A stretch of DNA of 64,000 bases from CAZUAQ01 sp964618455. Its GTDB lineage: Bacteria > Planctomycetota > Phycisphaerae > UBA1845 > PWPN01. Position numbers and translations under genes: made by a program. The notes beneath the pieces are model-generated. The model was given only the letters and a program-made list of their open reading frames with translations, was not told the DNA's origin and made no database searches. Position 1 is the stretch's first letter; each line of letters opens with the position of its first letter. Of this stretch, positions 40,634 to 49,883 are shown piece after piece. The stretch lies in assembly GCA_964618455.1 (NCBI GenBank), contig CAZUAQ010000012.1, forward strand, positions 1-64,000. Direction: 5' to 3'.

Positions 40634-43450
40634 TCAGTTTTTGGCGACGAACGTGTATTCGCCCGAGCCGACCGTGAACACCGCGAAGTCGCCGTCCATG
40701 CGGTCGAAGGTTACGGCCTCGGCCTGGTCGGCGGGCTTGCCGCCCTCGGTGACGTCGGCTGCCGCTTTCGCCGGCACATACAGCTTCGCCGTCGTGTTGG
40801 CGGGGATGGTGATGTTCAGCGTGAGCGTGTCGCCGTCGAGCTTCCAGGCGCTGGCGATCGTCCCGCGGATCGAATCGTAGCTGCCCTTCGCCCATTCGAG
40901 ACCGCCGCCCGGCTGCGGCTGAAGCGTGAACTGCTTGTAGCCGGGATGATCGAGATCCGGATTGATGCCGAGAATCGTCTTGTACATCCACTCACCCACC
41001 GACCCGATGGCGTAGTGATTGAACGAGTTCATGGCCGGGTCCTGGAATCCGCGCCCTTTCACGTAGCCGTCCCACCGCTCCCAGATCGTGGTCGCGCCCT
41101 GCTCGATCGAATAGCCCCACGAGGGAATCGTCTTGTTGTTGAGCAGCCGGTACGCCACGTCGTTGTGTCCGTAACGCGTCAGCTCGTTCATCAAACGGAA
41201 CGTGGCGTGGAAGCCGGTGGACATGTGCCACTTGTAATGCTCCACGGCGTCGACCATGCGCTGGGCTGCACGCTCGCGCTGCCCTTCGGGCATCAGATCG
41301 AAATTCAACGCCAGGGCGTAGCCTGCCTGCGTGTCGCCCTGTACTATTGCATCCTCTTCGACGTACGCCTTCACGAACGCGGCTTCAATGTCGTCGGCCA
41401 GCTTGGAATACTTGGCCGCCTCTTTCGACTTTCCGGTCAGATCCGCCATGCGGGCGACGATCGACGTCGAGTGGTGCCAGAACGCCGTCGCCAGCAGATC
41501 CTTGGGCACCTCCGCCACGCCCTCGGGGAAGCCGTGACCCTGCAACTGGAACGTGTTGCCGTTGAGCCAGTCGCCGTAATCGTTGTTCCGCTCATTCTTC
41601 CAGAGCAGGTCCGGGTTGTTCGCGTGGATCCAGTCCACCCAGCGTCGCGCGGCTTCGAAGTGCACCTCGAGGATACGTGTGTCGCCGTAGTTGAGATACA
41701 TCTGCCACGGCACCGTCACGCCCGCATCGCCCCATGCCGGGACGCCGGAAAAGAGCTTGTTGCTGTCGTACGGGTGCGGCGCGAAATCGGGGAAGCGCCC
41801 GTCGTCCGCCTGGTCGTCGCGCATGTCGCGCAACCACTTGGTCAGGAACGCCGCCATGTCCATGTTGAAGCATGCCGTCTGGGCGAAGGCGAGGATGTCG
41901 CCGGTCCAGCCCATGCGCTCGTCACGTTGCGGGCAATCGGTCGGCGTGCTGTGCATGTTGCTGCGCTGCGTCCAGAGAATGTTCTGCACGAGCTTGTTGA
42001 ACATGGCGTTGGAGGTTTCAAGTTCGCCGGTGATCGGCGGCGCCGAGTGCAGCACGCGCGCGACGATGGCATCCTTGCTCAGCTTGCCGGGTAGCCCCGC
42101 CACCTCGACGTAGCGGAACCCGTGGTATGTGAAGCGCGGCTCGTAGACTTCCCTGCCGTCGCCGGCGCACGTGTACTCATCTTCCTGTCGCGCACCGAGA
42201 CCGGGATGCACGTGCTTCAAGGGCTCCATGCGCAGGTTGGTGCGGTAGATGTTGCCATCTTCCTCGAGCACCTCGGCGTGGCGGATGCGGATGGTCGTGC
42301 CCGCCGGGGCGTCGACTTCGAGCCGCACCCAACCGGGGAGGTTCTGCCCGAAGTCCACGACGTAGATGCCCTCGGCCGGTTCGGTGATCTCGACCGGGGC
42401 GACCTCTTCCGTGACGCGGATCGGTTCATTCGGCTGGGCGACGAGTTTCGGCTTCACCTCATCGACGACCATGACCTTCTTCCAGTCCTTGCCGTCGAAT
42501 TCAGGCTCGGACCAGCCGTCGATCTCCTTGCGCGCGTCGTAGACTTCGCCGTCGAGAATGCACGCCTTGCGCACCGGGCCGTCGGTCGTGAACGTCCATC
42601 CGTCGTCGGTCACGATCGTTTGCGACGAGCCGTCCTCGAACTCGACCTCGAGCTGAAGCAGAAAGTGAAGCCGCTTGCCGTAGTGGGCACGCAGCGGCCC
42701 CTTGCCGTTATCGACGATATGCGAGATCCCGAGGCGCCCGGCATACCAGCCGTCGCCGAGAATCGCGCCGACCGCGTTCGCGCCGTTCGTCAGGGCATCC
42801 GTCACGTCGTACGCCTGGTACTGCACGTGCGAGTTGTAGTCGGTCCACTCCGGGGCCAGCACGCGATCGCCGATTTTCCGGCCGTTGAGGTGCAGTTCGT
42901 ACAGTCCCAGCGCCGAGGCGATGGCGGTCGCCCGCTTCACCGGCCTATCGAGCATGAAGTCGCGACGGAACATGGGCGAAGGGTACGGAGTCTCGCGGTC
43001 GAGGTCGCCGGGTGCGGCGATCCACTTCGCCTTCCAGTCGGCCTCCTTCAGGATGCCCATCCGCCACATGGCGGGAGCGCTCCAGTCCGAAGACTCATCA
43101 TGGTTCGACCAGACACGCACCTTCCACCAGACCGGCTGACCCGACGACAGCGGCTTGCCCGCGTACGCGATGTGCAGCGCCTGGTCGCTGTTCACCTTGC
43201 CGGTGTCCCAGAGGTCGCCCTTGTCGCTTGCGAGCGTCTCCGGCGAACGCGCCGCCAGGATGTGATAGGCGGTCTGCATCGTCCCGCGGCGATCGGATTC
43301 GAGAATCCAGCTCAAACGGGGTTGCTCGGGCTGGACGGCCAGCGGGTTTTCCAGGTATTCGCAGCGCAGTTGCGCGGGGTTCACGTTCGCCATGAGGGAA
43401 GCTCCAGAAGTAAGAATCAGAGACGCAGCCAGCAGAATTCGGTCAACCAT
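40634..43450 (-). CDS. Alpha-L-rhamnosidase, GH78
   Basis: A 938-residue secreted enzyme. The N-terminus is a signal peptide (about 1-21). A beta-sandwich region follows (about 25-135, PRLSWILESDRRG...WWKVRVW), then the rhamnosidase N domain (about 155-340) with GLYELHLNGRKIG and ILGDGWYAG. VDFGQNLPGWVRLEV (365-379) opens the next beta domain. The catalytic (alpha/alpha)6 barrel carries DCPQRDERMGWTGD (505-518), the GH78 hallmark that holds acidic catalytic residues. It should remove terminal alpha-L-rhamnose from plant or algal glycans. It is convergent with the glycosylase gene, 17 bases apart, and is likely its own transcription unit. Confidence 0.93.
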   Translation of the reverse strand: MVDRILLAASLILTSGASLMANVNPAQLRCEYLENPLAVQPEQPRLSWILESDRRGTMQTAYHILAARSPETLASDKGDLWDTGKVNSDQALHIAYAGKPLSSGQPVWWKVRVWSNHDESSDWSAPAMWRMGILKEADWKAKWIAAPGDLDRETPYPSPMFRRDFMLDRPVKRATAIASALGLYELHLNGRKIGDRVLAPEWTDYNSHVQYQAYDVTDALTNGANAVGAILGDGWYAGRLGISHIVDNGKGPLRAHYGKRLHFLLQLEVEFEDGSSQTIVTDDGWTFTTDGPVRKACILDGEVYDARKEIDGWSEPEFDGKDWKKVMVVDEVKPKLVAQPNEPIRVTEEVAPVEITEPAEGIYVVDFGQNLPGWVRLEVDAPAGTTIRIRHAEVLEEDGNIYRTNLRMEPLKHVHPGLGARQEDEYTCAGDGREVYEPRFTYHGFRYVEVAGLPGKLSKDAIVARVLHSAPPITGELETSNAMFNKLVQNILWTQRSNMHSTPTDCPQRDERMGWTGDILAFAQTACFNMDMAAFLTKWLRDMRDDQADDGRFPDFAPHPYDSNKLFSGVPAWGDAGVTVPWQMYLNYGDTRILEVHFEAARRWVDWIHANNPDLLWKNERNNDYGDWLNGNTFQLQGHGFPEGVAEVPKDLLATAFWHHSTSIVARMADLTGKSKEAAKYSKLADDIEAAFVKAYVEEDAIVQGDTQAGYALALNFDLMPEGQRERAAQRMVDAVEHYKWHMSTGFHATFRLMNELTRYGHNDVAYRLLNNKTIPSWGYSIEQGATTIWERWDGYVKGRGFQDPAMNSFNHYAIGSVGEWMYKTILGINPDLDHPGYKQFTLQPQPGGGLEWAKGSYDSIRGTIASAWKLDGDTLTLNITIPANTTAKLYVPAKAAADVTEGGKPADQAEAVTFDRMDGDFAVFTVGSGEYTFVAKN

Positions 43451-43634
43451 GAGATCACCCGGATTGTTTTATCCACGTGAAGAGTATTTCGGTTCCACAG
43501 GTTTCCACCGGTCACGGACATAGTCACCACGGCCCGCAGCCATCGGTGGAAGAGGAAAAGAGTACTCGTGGGGCATATCCTCCGCAAGACGGAATGCCGC
43601 CCCGTTCGACGCACGAATGCCCGTGGATTCCGCC

Positions 43635-44429
43635 CTATACGTGCTCGTGCGTGTAGATGTGGTTGGAGCAGTAACACTTGCTGCCCGAGCAGGAGGAGCA
43701 GTAGCGGAAGTCCATGTTGGGGTCGTCCTTGTCGGTGAGCCCGCAGGCCGTGCAGACATGGAAAGGCTTGGCCTGCTCGGCGATGGCCTGCTGACGGGCA
43801 CGCGTGCGGCGGAACCCGGCTTTGACCCGCTGTGTGATCTCCTTGCCGAAGAAGACGAAGAAGTTCAGCACCGACGCCTGGATGAGAAAACGCTCCGACC
43901 AGCCGGTGGCGAGGAACTGGAAAATCAGCAGCGCCCATGTGATGGCCGCCAGCCACTTCACCTTCACGGGAAGAATGAAAAACAGCAGGATCTCGAAGTC
44001 AGGATAGAGAAACGCGAACGCCAGGAAGACGGACGTGCTGATATAAATATTGGTGGCCATTGCGCCCGGCACGATGAATGCCGAGCCCACGGTCGCGAGA
44101 TAGCCGATCAGCAGGTACACGTTGTAGCGAAACGCGCCCCATTGGCTCTCCAGCGCCGAGCCGAAGAGGTAGAAGATGTAAAGCGCGATGAGCACGAACA
44201 GCAGGAAGTCGCCTGGTGGCATGAAGATGAAGAGAAAGAGCCGCCAGATCTCACCCTGAAGGACCCTCTCGGGGATCAGAACGAGTTGTTCCAGGATTCG
44301 CGGATTGGTCCGGCCGAGAATGAAGAAAATCGCCTGGCCCGCGACCAGGTAGAGCGTGACGTTGGGGATGCCGAGGTGCCCGTACTTGCGATCGAGGCGG
44401 TCCAGCCATGAGCCCTGCCGTGAAGTCAT
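43635..44429 (-). CDS. Rhomboid-like membrane protein with C-terminal zinc-binding tail
   Basis: 264 residues with about six helices. GEIWRLFLFIFMP followed by FGSALESQWGAFRYNVYLL matches the rhomboid/derlin layout (a WR motif then ERxWG-like turn). The expected catalytic GxSG is not visible; the matching helix reads YISTSVFLAFAF, and the oxyanion His/Asn residues are not evident either. It may therefore be a proteolytically inactive, derlin-like member. The C-terminal tail has cysteines in CTACG, YCSSCSGSKCYCSNH, enough for a zinc ribbon. The ATG at 44429 is used; a longer frame to 44630 is not protein-like. The gene to its right (44651) is divergent. Confidence 0.75.
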   Translation of the reverse strand: MTSRQGSWLDRLDRKYGHLGIPNVTLYLVAGQAIFFILGRTNPRILEQLVLIPERVLQGEIWRLFLFIFMPPGDFLLFVLIALYIFYLFGSALESQWGAFRYNVYLLIGYLATVGSAFIVPGAMATNIYISTSVFLAFAFLYPDFEILLFFILPVKVKWLAAITWALLIFQFLATGWSERFLIQASVLNFFVFFGKEITQRVKAGFRRTRARQQAIAEQAKPFHVCTACGLTDKDDPNMDFRYCSSCSGSKCYCSNHIYTHEHV

Positions 44430-44650
44430 GCGTCCTTGTCCGAAATGACGTTGCCTGTCGGCGAATCGGAGGCGGAACGACCTGCCACCTGTCGAAGCAT
44501 CGTAGCGATGTGCCCGCCGATCCGCAAAGTAATCCGCCGCCTGCCAGGCCCTGTTCCCGAGGACTCCGGTGGCTGGACAAGCCCGACGGTTGCTCCTAGT
44601 CTGAAAGCCTTTATGCCCGGTCACGCCCAACCCTCGAACGGAGCTCTTCC

Positions 44651-46771
44651 ATGACCCCGCGAATGCTGTTTACCCTCTTGTTCACGCTGATGCTCGCCCT
44701 GCCCGCGTCCGCCGCGGATCACGACATCCGCCTCGCCAATGACGATCTGGAACTGGACATCGACCTGAGCCTGGAGGACGGCCACGTCATCCTGCGTGAC
44801 AAGGCGTCCGGCGAGGAGTTCACCGCCGTCGACTTCGGCGTGATCCGCGCGTACGACGTCACCGAGGATCGCATGCGGACGCTGCTGATCAGTCCCGAAT
44901 CGCAGACCTCGCGCTGCGGCGTCACCATCGAGAAAAAGAGCGACACGCACGCCGTCATCAAGGTTGACACCGGCAACGGGTCGCCGTCGGCGATGGGGCA
45001 GATGAGCTTCGGCGTGAAGTTCGACGTCCATCTCAAGCTCAATGGGAATGCGTTCGAATACTCCGTACCCATCGCGAGCGTGGAGGAGATGAACCTCGGT
45101 GACGATCTTCCCCAACGTTGGCGGCTGATGAACCTCGAACTGTTCCCCTGCCTCGGCCAGACGCCTGCCGGCAGTCCCGGTTACCTCGTCATTCCCAGTT
45201 GGTCGGGCGCGCTGTACTACTTCGATCGCGATCATCCGCGAAGCAACCCCGGCTTCCTCCGCTCGGACTACGGCGATCTCGGCACGGAGGCGGGCGTCAA
45301 CGCGCGCTGGGCCCACGATCCGGAAGCCCCCGCCGAGTACGGCTCGATGGTCTACGGCATTCAGGCGGTCTGGGAGGATCAGCTCCAGTTCCCGGTCTAC
45401 GCGACCGTCCGCGACAAGGCGGCCCTGGCGGGGATCATCCTCAGCGGTGACTACGACACGGAGATCCGTGCCCGCCGGCACCAGGGCAAGGGCGACATGG
45501 CGTCGATCAACCCCGTGCTGCACTACCGCAAGCACTGGCACTCGAAGCTCGACCCGGTGGACCGCACCGTGCGACTGACCGTCCTGCCCGAGAAGGACGC
45601 GCACTACGCCGGCGTGGCCAACCTCTACCGCGACTACCTTGTGAAGGAAAAAAACGTGCCGACCTTGAAGGAGCGTGCCGCCAAGAACGCGGAAGTCGCG
45701 TACTTCATGGATTCGATCTACCTCCGCGTCATGATGGGCATGAAAGGCATGGACATGCGCGGCCAAGGCAAAATGAACTCGCGCATGACCTGGGATGAAT
45801 TCGCCGCCGCCATTCCGATGTTCCAGGAGGCGGGCTTCGAGAAGATCAACTTCATCTTCGTCGGCGCGAACTTCGAAGGTCACGACGGCGCGCATCCCAC
45901 CGTGTTCCCGCTCGAGAAGGATCACGGCGGAACGGAGATGTTCAAGCGCATGATGGCCAAGATCAACGATGCCGGCTACCGCGCGACCTTCCACCTGAAC
46001 TACAAGGACGTGTATATGTGTTCGCCGGACTGGACGCCGGAAGCGATCCAGGTCAACGAGTTCGGCGAGTTGCGCTTTCACGGCGCATGGATCGGCGGCT
46101 ATTCCTACCAGGGCATCCCGCAGGAAATGCTGGAGCGCTTCGGCAAGCGTGATCTGCCCAAGTTGCGCGAGTTGGGTCTGAAGGGCATGCACTACTGGGA
46201 TGCGTGCCTGAGCGTGATGGAGGAGACCTTTCCGCCGGGCCGCGTGATCACCCGCCGGGAGTACGGCGAGGGTGCGATGGCATACTTCAAGTACGCGGCG
46301 TCGATCTTCGGCACGGTCGGTTGCGAGACGACGATCTCCCCGCTGCTGGGCATCATCGTCAACGCCGGTAACACGAGCTATCCCCATGGCGGCGCGCCGG
46401 GCAAGTTCAAGGCGAACGGCTACTGCGAGGCGGCACTGCTTGATCACTGGGTGCCCATGCTGCACATGATCTATCACGGCATGGCCTGCTATGGCGGTGG
46501 ACCGGAAATCGCGGGCCGCACGGGGTACGAGTTCAACGCCGCGCCGACGCAGGAAGAGGTCGACCTGATCCGCGAGCGTTACGAGACGACGCAGCAGTGG
46601 CTCGGCGACCTGCAGTACGAGTTCATGAACGACCACCGCCGCCTCGCCGGCAAGGTCGACCGCACGACCTTCAGCGACGGCACCCGCATTTACGTCAACA
46701 AGTCGGCGGAGGAGGTCGAGGTCGACGGCGTGACGCTGGCCCCGCGCGGCTACAGCATCATCCGGCCCTGA
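44651..46771 (+). CDS. Secreted glycoside-hydrolase-like protein (DUF5696-like)
   Basis: 706 residues: signal peptide (about 1-22, Leu-rich then Ala-Ser-Ala-Ala), a beta-rich N-terminal domain (25-320) and a probable TIM-barrel (340-690) with repeated short beta-alpha units such as GFEKINFIFVGANFEGHDGAHP, LKGMHYWDACLSV and HMIYHGMACYGGG. The closest resemblance by eye is to DUF5696 and related glycosidase-type barrels, but I cannot place catalytic acids with confidence. The ATG has GGAG seven bases before it. The gene sits near GH78 and the sulfatase, in keeping with glycan breakdown. A cohesive substrate cluster is not evident. Confidence 0.65.
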   Translation: MTPRMLFTLLFTLMLALPASAADHDIRLANDDLELDIDLSLEDGHVILRDKASGEEFTAVDFGVIRAYDVTEDRMRTLLISPESQTSRCGVTIEKKSDTHAVIKVDTGNGSPSAMGQMSFGVKFDVHLKLNGNAFEYSVPIASVEEMNLGDDLPQRWRLMNLELFPCLGQTPAGSPGYLVIPSWSGALYYFDRDHPRSNPGFLRSDYGDLGTEAGVNARWAHDPEAPAEYGSMVYGIQAVWEDQLQFPVYATVRDKAALAGIILSGDYDTEIRARRHQGKGDMASINPVLHYRKHWHSKLDPVDRTVRLTVLPEKDAHYAGVANLYRDYLVKEKNVPTLKERAAKNAEVAYFMDSIYLRVMMGMKGMDMRGQGKMNSRMTWDEFAAAIPMFQEAGFEKINFIFVGANFEGHDGAHPTVFPLEKDHGGTEMFKRMMAKINDAGYRATFHLNYKDVYMCSPDWTPEAIQVNEFGELRFHGAWIGGYSYQGIPQEMLERFGKRDLPKLRELGLKGMHYWDACLSVMEETFPPGRVITRREYGEGAMAYFKYAASIFGTVGCETTISPLLGIIVNAGNTSYPHGGAPGKFKANGYCEAALLDHWVPMLHMIYHGMACYGGGPEIAGRTGYEFNAAPTQEEVDLIRERYETTQQWLGDLQYEFMNDHRRLAGKVDRTTFSDGTRIYVNKSAEEVEVDGVTLAPRGYSIIRP

Positions 46772-46883
46772 CCCGCGTCAGGATCGTCAGCCGGCGGACC
46801 GCTCGCCCCGGGTGGAGGGTTTCGGTTAAACTGTTCGGTTTGTCCCGGCGGGACCGGAGCGCAAGGACGAAACGAGAGGCGCC

Positions 46884-47801
46884 ATGCCACCCACGAGTGC
46901 GGAATCATCAACAAGACCCGGCGAGGACATCGCCACGCGGCTCAGGACCTGGGCGGAGGGGTTTGAACCCGTTCTGCACCGGTTTCTGGAGCCCGGCGAA
47001 GCGGTTCCCCGGAAGCTGGCGGAGGCGATGCATTATGCCGCCCAGAGTGGCGGTAAACGGGTGCGTCCCTTCCTGGTGACACGGGCGTGCGAACTCTGCG
47101 GGGGCGCCGCCGAGCAGGCTGCGCCCGCTGCCGTGGCGATCGAGTGCGTCCACGCGTTTTCGCTGGTGCATGACGACCTCCCGGCCATGGACGACGATGA
47201 CCTGCGTCGCGGTAAACCCACGTGCCACAAGGCTTTCGGTGAAGCGATGGCCATCCTGGCCGGCGATGGGCTGGTGACGCTGGCCTTCGAGCTGCTGGCC
47301 ACAAAGATTGCAGATCCGGCGGTGGCGGCGCGGGCAGTGGCCGAACTGGCCCGGGCGACGGGCTGGGAAGGCATGATCGGCGGCCAGACGACCGATATTC
47401 TCAGTGAGAACCTGACGCCCGACCTGTCGCTGGTGGAGCGGATTCACCGATACAAAACGGCGCGGCTGATCGAAGGCGCGGCACGGCTCGGGGCCATCTG
47501 TGCCCGGGCGGATGATGCAAAGCTTGAATCGGTAAGCACTTATGCTCAGAACCTCGGGCTGGCGTTCCAGGTGGCCGATGACCTGCTGGACGTGACCAGC
47601 ACAGCTGAGGAACTTGGGAAAGCGGCGGGCAAGGATGCCACGGCGGGGAAACAGACGTATCCCGGCGTGATCGGCATCGACGCGAGCCGGGCCCTGGCGA
47701 AGGAGTTGGCCGAGAAAGCGGAGGCGGCGCTGGCGATTTTCGGACGTGCCGCCGATGATCTCCGCGCGTTGGCCCGCTTCGTGGTGGAACGTCGGAAGTA
47801 A
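46884..47801 (+). CDS. ispA: Polyprenyl (geranyl/farnesyl) diphosphate synthase
   Basis: 305 residues. The enzyme condenses dimethylallyl and isopentenyl diphosphates to farnesyl (or geranylgeranyl) diphosphate. GGKRVRP (56-62) binds the diphosphate, the first Asp-rich motif DDLPAMDDDD is at 97-106, and the second is DDLLDVT later in the chain, with GQTTDI between them. The length fits the short-chain IspA type; GGPP formation cannot be excluded from sequence. It is 135 bases before dxs in the same direction, a common pairing that supplies C5 units and uses them for quinone and hopanoid precursors. Confidence 0.92.
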   Translation: MPPTSAESSTRPGEDIATRLRTWAEGFEPVLHRFLEPGEAVPRKLAEAMHYAAQSGGKRVRPFLVTRACELCGGAAEQAAPAAVAIECVHAFSLVHDDLPAMDDDDLRRGKPTCHKAFGEAMAILAGDGLVTLAFELLATKIADPAVAARAVAELARATGWEGMIGGQTTDILSENLTPDLSLVERIHRYKTARLIEGAARLGAICARADDAKLESVSTYAQNLGLAFQVADDLLDVTSTAEELGKAAGKDATAGKQTYPGVIGIDASRALAKELAEKAEAALAIFGRAADDLRALARFVVERRK

Positions 47802-47936
47802 GTTGTCGGTTTTTCTGACAATCCGACGCCGTTCAGTTCGGGTCGACGTACTAGAATTCGAGGACGACGGTAAGCGACGGCCGGTCTACCAAGTGCACCC
47901 GGTTGTGTCGATAAGCATCGAGACCAGATTGCATTC

Positions 47937-49874
47937 ATGAAATACCTACCACACATCAAGCATCCATCGGACTTGCGCGCGTTGAAGATTCCCGAGCTGG
48001 AGGCCCTGGCCGGTGAAGTGCGTCAGCGTATCATCGACGTCGTCGGCAAGAGCGGCGGACACCTTGCCAGCAATCTCGGCGTGACCGAGATCACCCTGGC
48101 GCTGCACTACTGCTTCGACTTCGAGAAGGATCGCCTGCTGTGGGATGTCGGCCATCAGTGTTACCCGCATAAGCTGATTACCGGACGGAACGAACGCTTC
48201 GAGCAATTGCGCAAGGCGGGCGGCATCAGCGGTTTCCCCTCCACGAAGGAGAGCGGCTTCGACCTGTTCGACGTCGGTCACGCCGGCACCGCCATCGCCA
48301 CGGCGCTGGGGATGGCGATCGGCGATCAGTCGCTCAAGCGCGACAACAAGGTCGTGGCCCTGGTCGGCGACGCCAGCATCGTCAACGGACTGGCGTTCGA
48401 AGGCCTGAACCAGGCGGGCACGCTCGATCGACAGTTGATGGTGATCCTCAACGACAACAGTTGGGGCATCTCACCGACGCAGGGCGCCATGGCGGACTAC
48501 CTCGCCATGTTCCGCACGAGTTCGATCTACGAAGAGGTCAAGCAGCAGATCAAAAAGATCCTGCCCAAGGTGCCGCTGGTGGGGCAGTCGTTTTACGACG
48601 CGCTGAATCACCTGAAGGAAGGCATCAAGGCGACGGTTTCGCCCAAGTCTATCTTCGAGCAGTTGGGCTTCATGTATGTCGGCCCGGTGGAAGGCCACGA
48701 CATCGGCCACCTGGCCGAACTGCTTAAGTTGCTGGGCGAAGTCGATCACCCGGTGCTTCTGCACATTCATACGAACAAGGGCCAGGGCGCGGACTTCGCG
48801 CTGGAAGAGCCCGGGCGATTCCATTCGCCGAAGCCCTTCGTGCTCGCCGACGGCAAGGCCACCATCCAGGTGGGCTCGGGCAAAGGGTGGACCGCCGCGT
48901 TCTCCGATACGTTGATTGATCTCGCCCGCGCGGACGACCGCATCTACGCGATGACTGCCGCCATGCCGAACGGCACGGGGCTCGACAAGTTCGCCGAGGT
49001 CTTCCCGGAGCGCTGCCGCGACATCGGCATCGCCGAAAGCTGCACCGTGGACGTGGCGGCGGGGATGGCCAAGGCGGGCATGAAGCCGGTGGTGGCCATC
49101 TACTCGACCTTCCTGCAGCGTGCGTTCGACCAGGTCTTTCAGGAAGTCGTGTTGCAGAAGTTGCCGGTGATCTTCTGCATGGATCGCGCGGGCCTGGTCG
49201 GCGGGGACGGCGCGGTGCATCATGGCTTCCTCGACATCGCCTACCTGCGTGGCTTCCCGAACATGATCGTGTGTGCCCCGGCGGACGAGAACGAACTGCG
49301 CGCGGTGATGAAATTCGCGTCCGAGCAGGATGTGGCGGTGGCGATCCGCTACCCGCGGGACAACGTGCCCGAGCCGATGGGCGAGGCACCGCCGTTCGTG
49401 GCGGGGCAGTCACGCCTGATGCAGAAGGGGCGTGATGCCACGATTCTCGCGTACGGCGCGACGGTCGCGTACGCGCTCGAGGCGGCGGAATTGCTGGCGG
49501 CGGACGATGTTTACGTGAATGTGGTCAATGCCCGCTTCGCCAAGCCGATGGACGCGCAGATGGTGCGCGACGCCTGCCATGCGAATCATCCGATCATCAC
49601 CGTCGAGGATCATAGCGTGACCGGCGGATTCGGCGCGGCGGTGATCGAGACCGCCAACCGGCTGCGCCTGCCGACGCAGAACATCACCGTGCTCGGCATG
49701 CCTGCCGATCGCTTCATCGCCCAGGGCAGCCGCACGGGCCAACTCGCCGAATGCGGTATCGACGCCGCCGGAATCGCCGCGACGGTTCGCGAAGAACTCG
49801 AGCGCACGGCCACACCGGTCGAAGCATCGCGCGAGTCGACACGAACCAGCTACACCACTACGCGTCAGGCGTGA
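47937..49874 (+). CDS. dxs: 1-deoxy-D-xylulose-5-phosphate synthase
   Basis: DXS joins pyruvate and glyceraldehyde 3-phosphate with thiamine diphosphate, the entry step of the MEP isoprenoid pathway. Its 645 residues show the thiamine site VGHQCYPHKLITGR, the GDASIVNGLAFEGLNQAG stretch with NDNSWGISPTQGAM, and the transketolase-like C-terminal half with GIAESCTVDVAAGMAKAGMKPVVAIYSTFLQRAFDQ. The ATG has little upstream purine-rich signal. It follows the prenyl diphosphate synthase gene and is convergent with the symporter gene at 49884 by nine bases. Confidence 0.95.
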   Translation: MKYLPHIKHPSDLRALKIPELEALAGEVRQRIIDVVGKSGGHLASNLGVTEITLALHYCFDFEKDRLLWDVGHQCYPHKLITGRNERFEQLRKAGGISGFPSTKESGFDLFDVGHAGTAIATALGMAIGDQSLKRDNKVVALVGDASIVNGLAFEGLNQAGTLDRQLMVILNDNSWGISPTQGAMADYLAMFRTSSIYEEVKQQIKKILPKVPLVGQSFYDALNHLKEGIKATVSPKSIFEQLGFMYVGPVEGHDIGHLAELLKLLGEVDHPVLLHIHTNKGQGADFALEEPGRFHSPKPFVLADGKATIQVGSGKGWTAAFSDTLIDLARADDRIYAMTAAMPNGTGLDKFAEVFPERCRDIGIAESCTVDVAAGMAKAGMKPVVAIYSTFLQRAFDQVFQEVVLQKLPVIFCMDRAGLVGGDGAVHHGFLDIAYLRGFPNMIVCAPADENELRAVMKFASEQDVAVAIRYPRDNVPEPMGEAPPFVAGQSRLMQKGRDATILAYGATVAYALEAAELLAADDVYVNVVNARFAKPMDAQMVRDACHANHPIITVEDHSVTGGFGAAVIETANRLRLPTQNITVLGMPADRFIAQGSRTGQLAECGIDAAGIAATVREELERTATPVEASRESTRTSYTTTRQA

Positions 49875-49883
49875 TCGCTCGAA

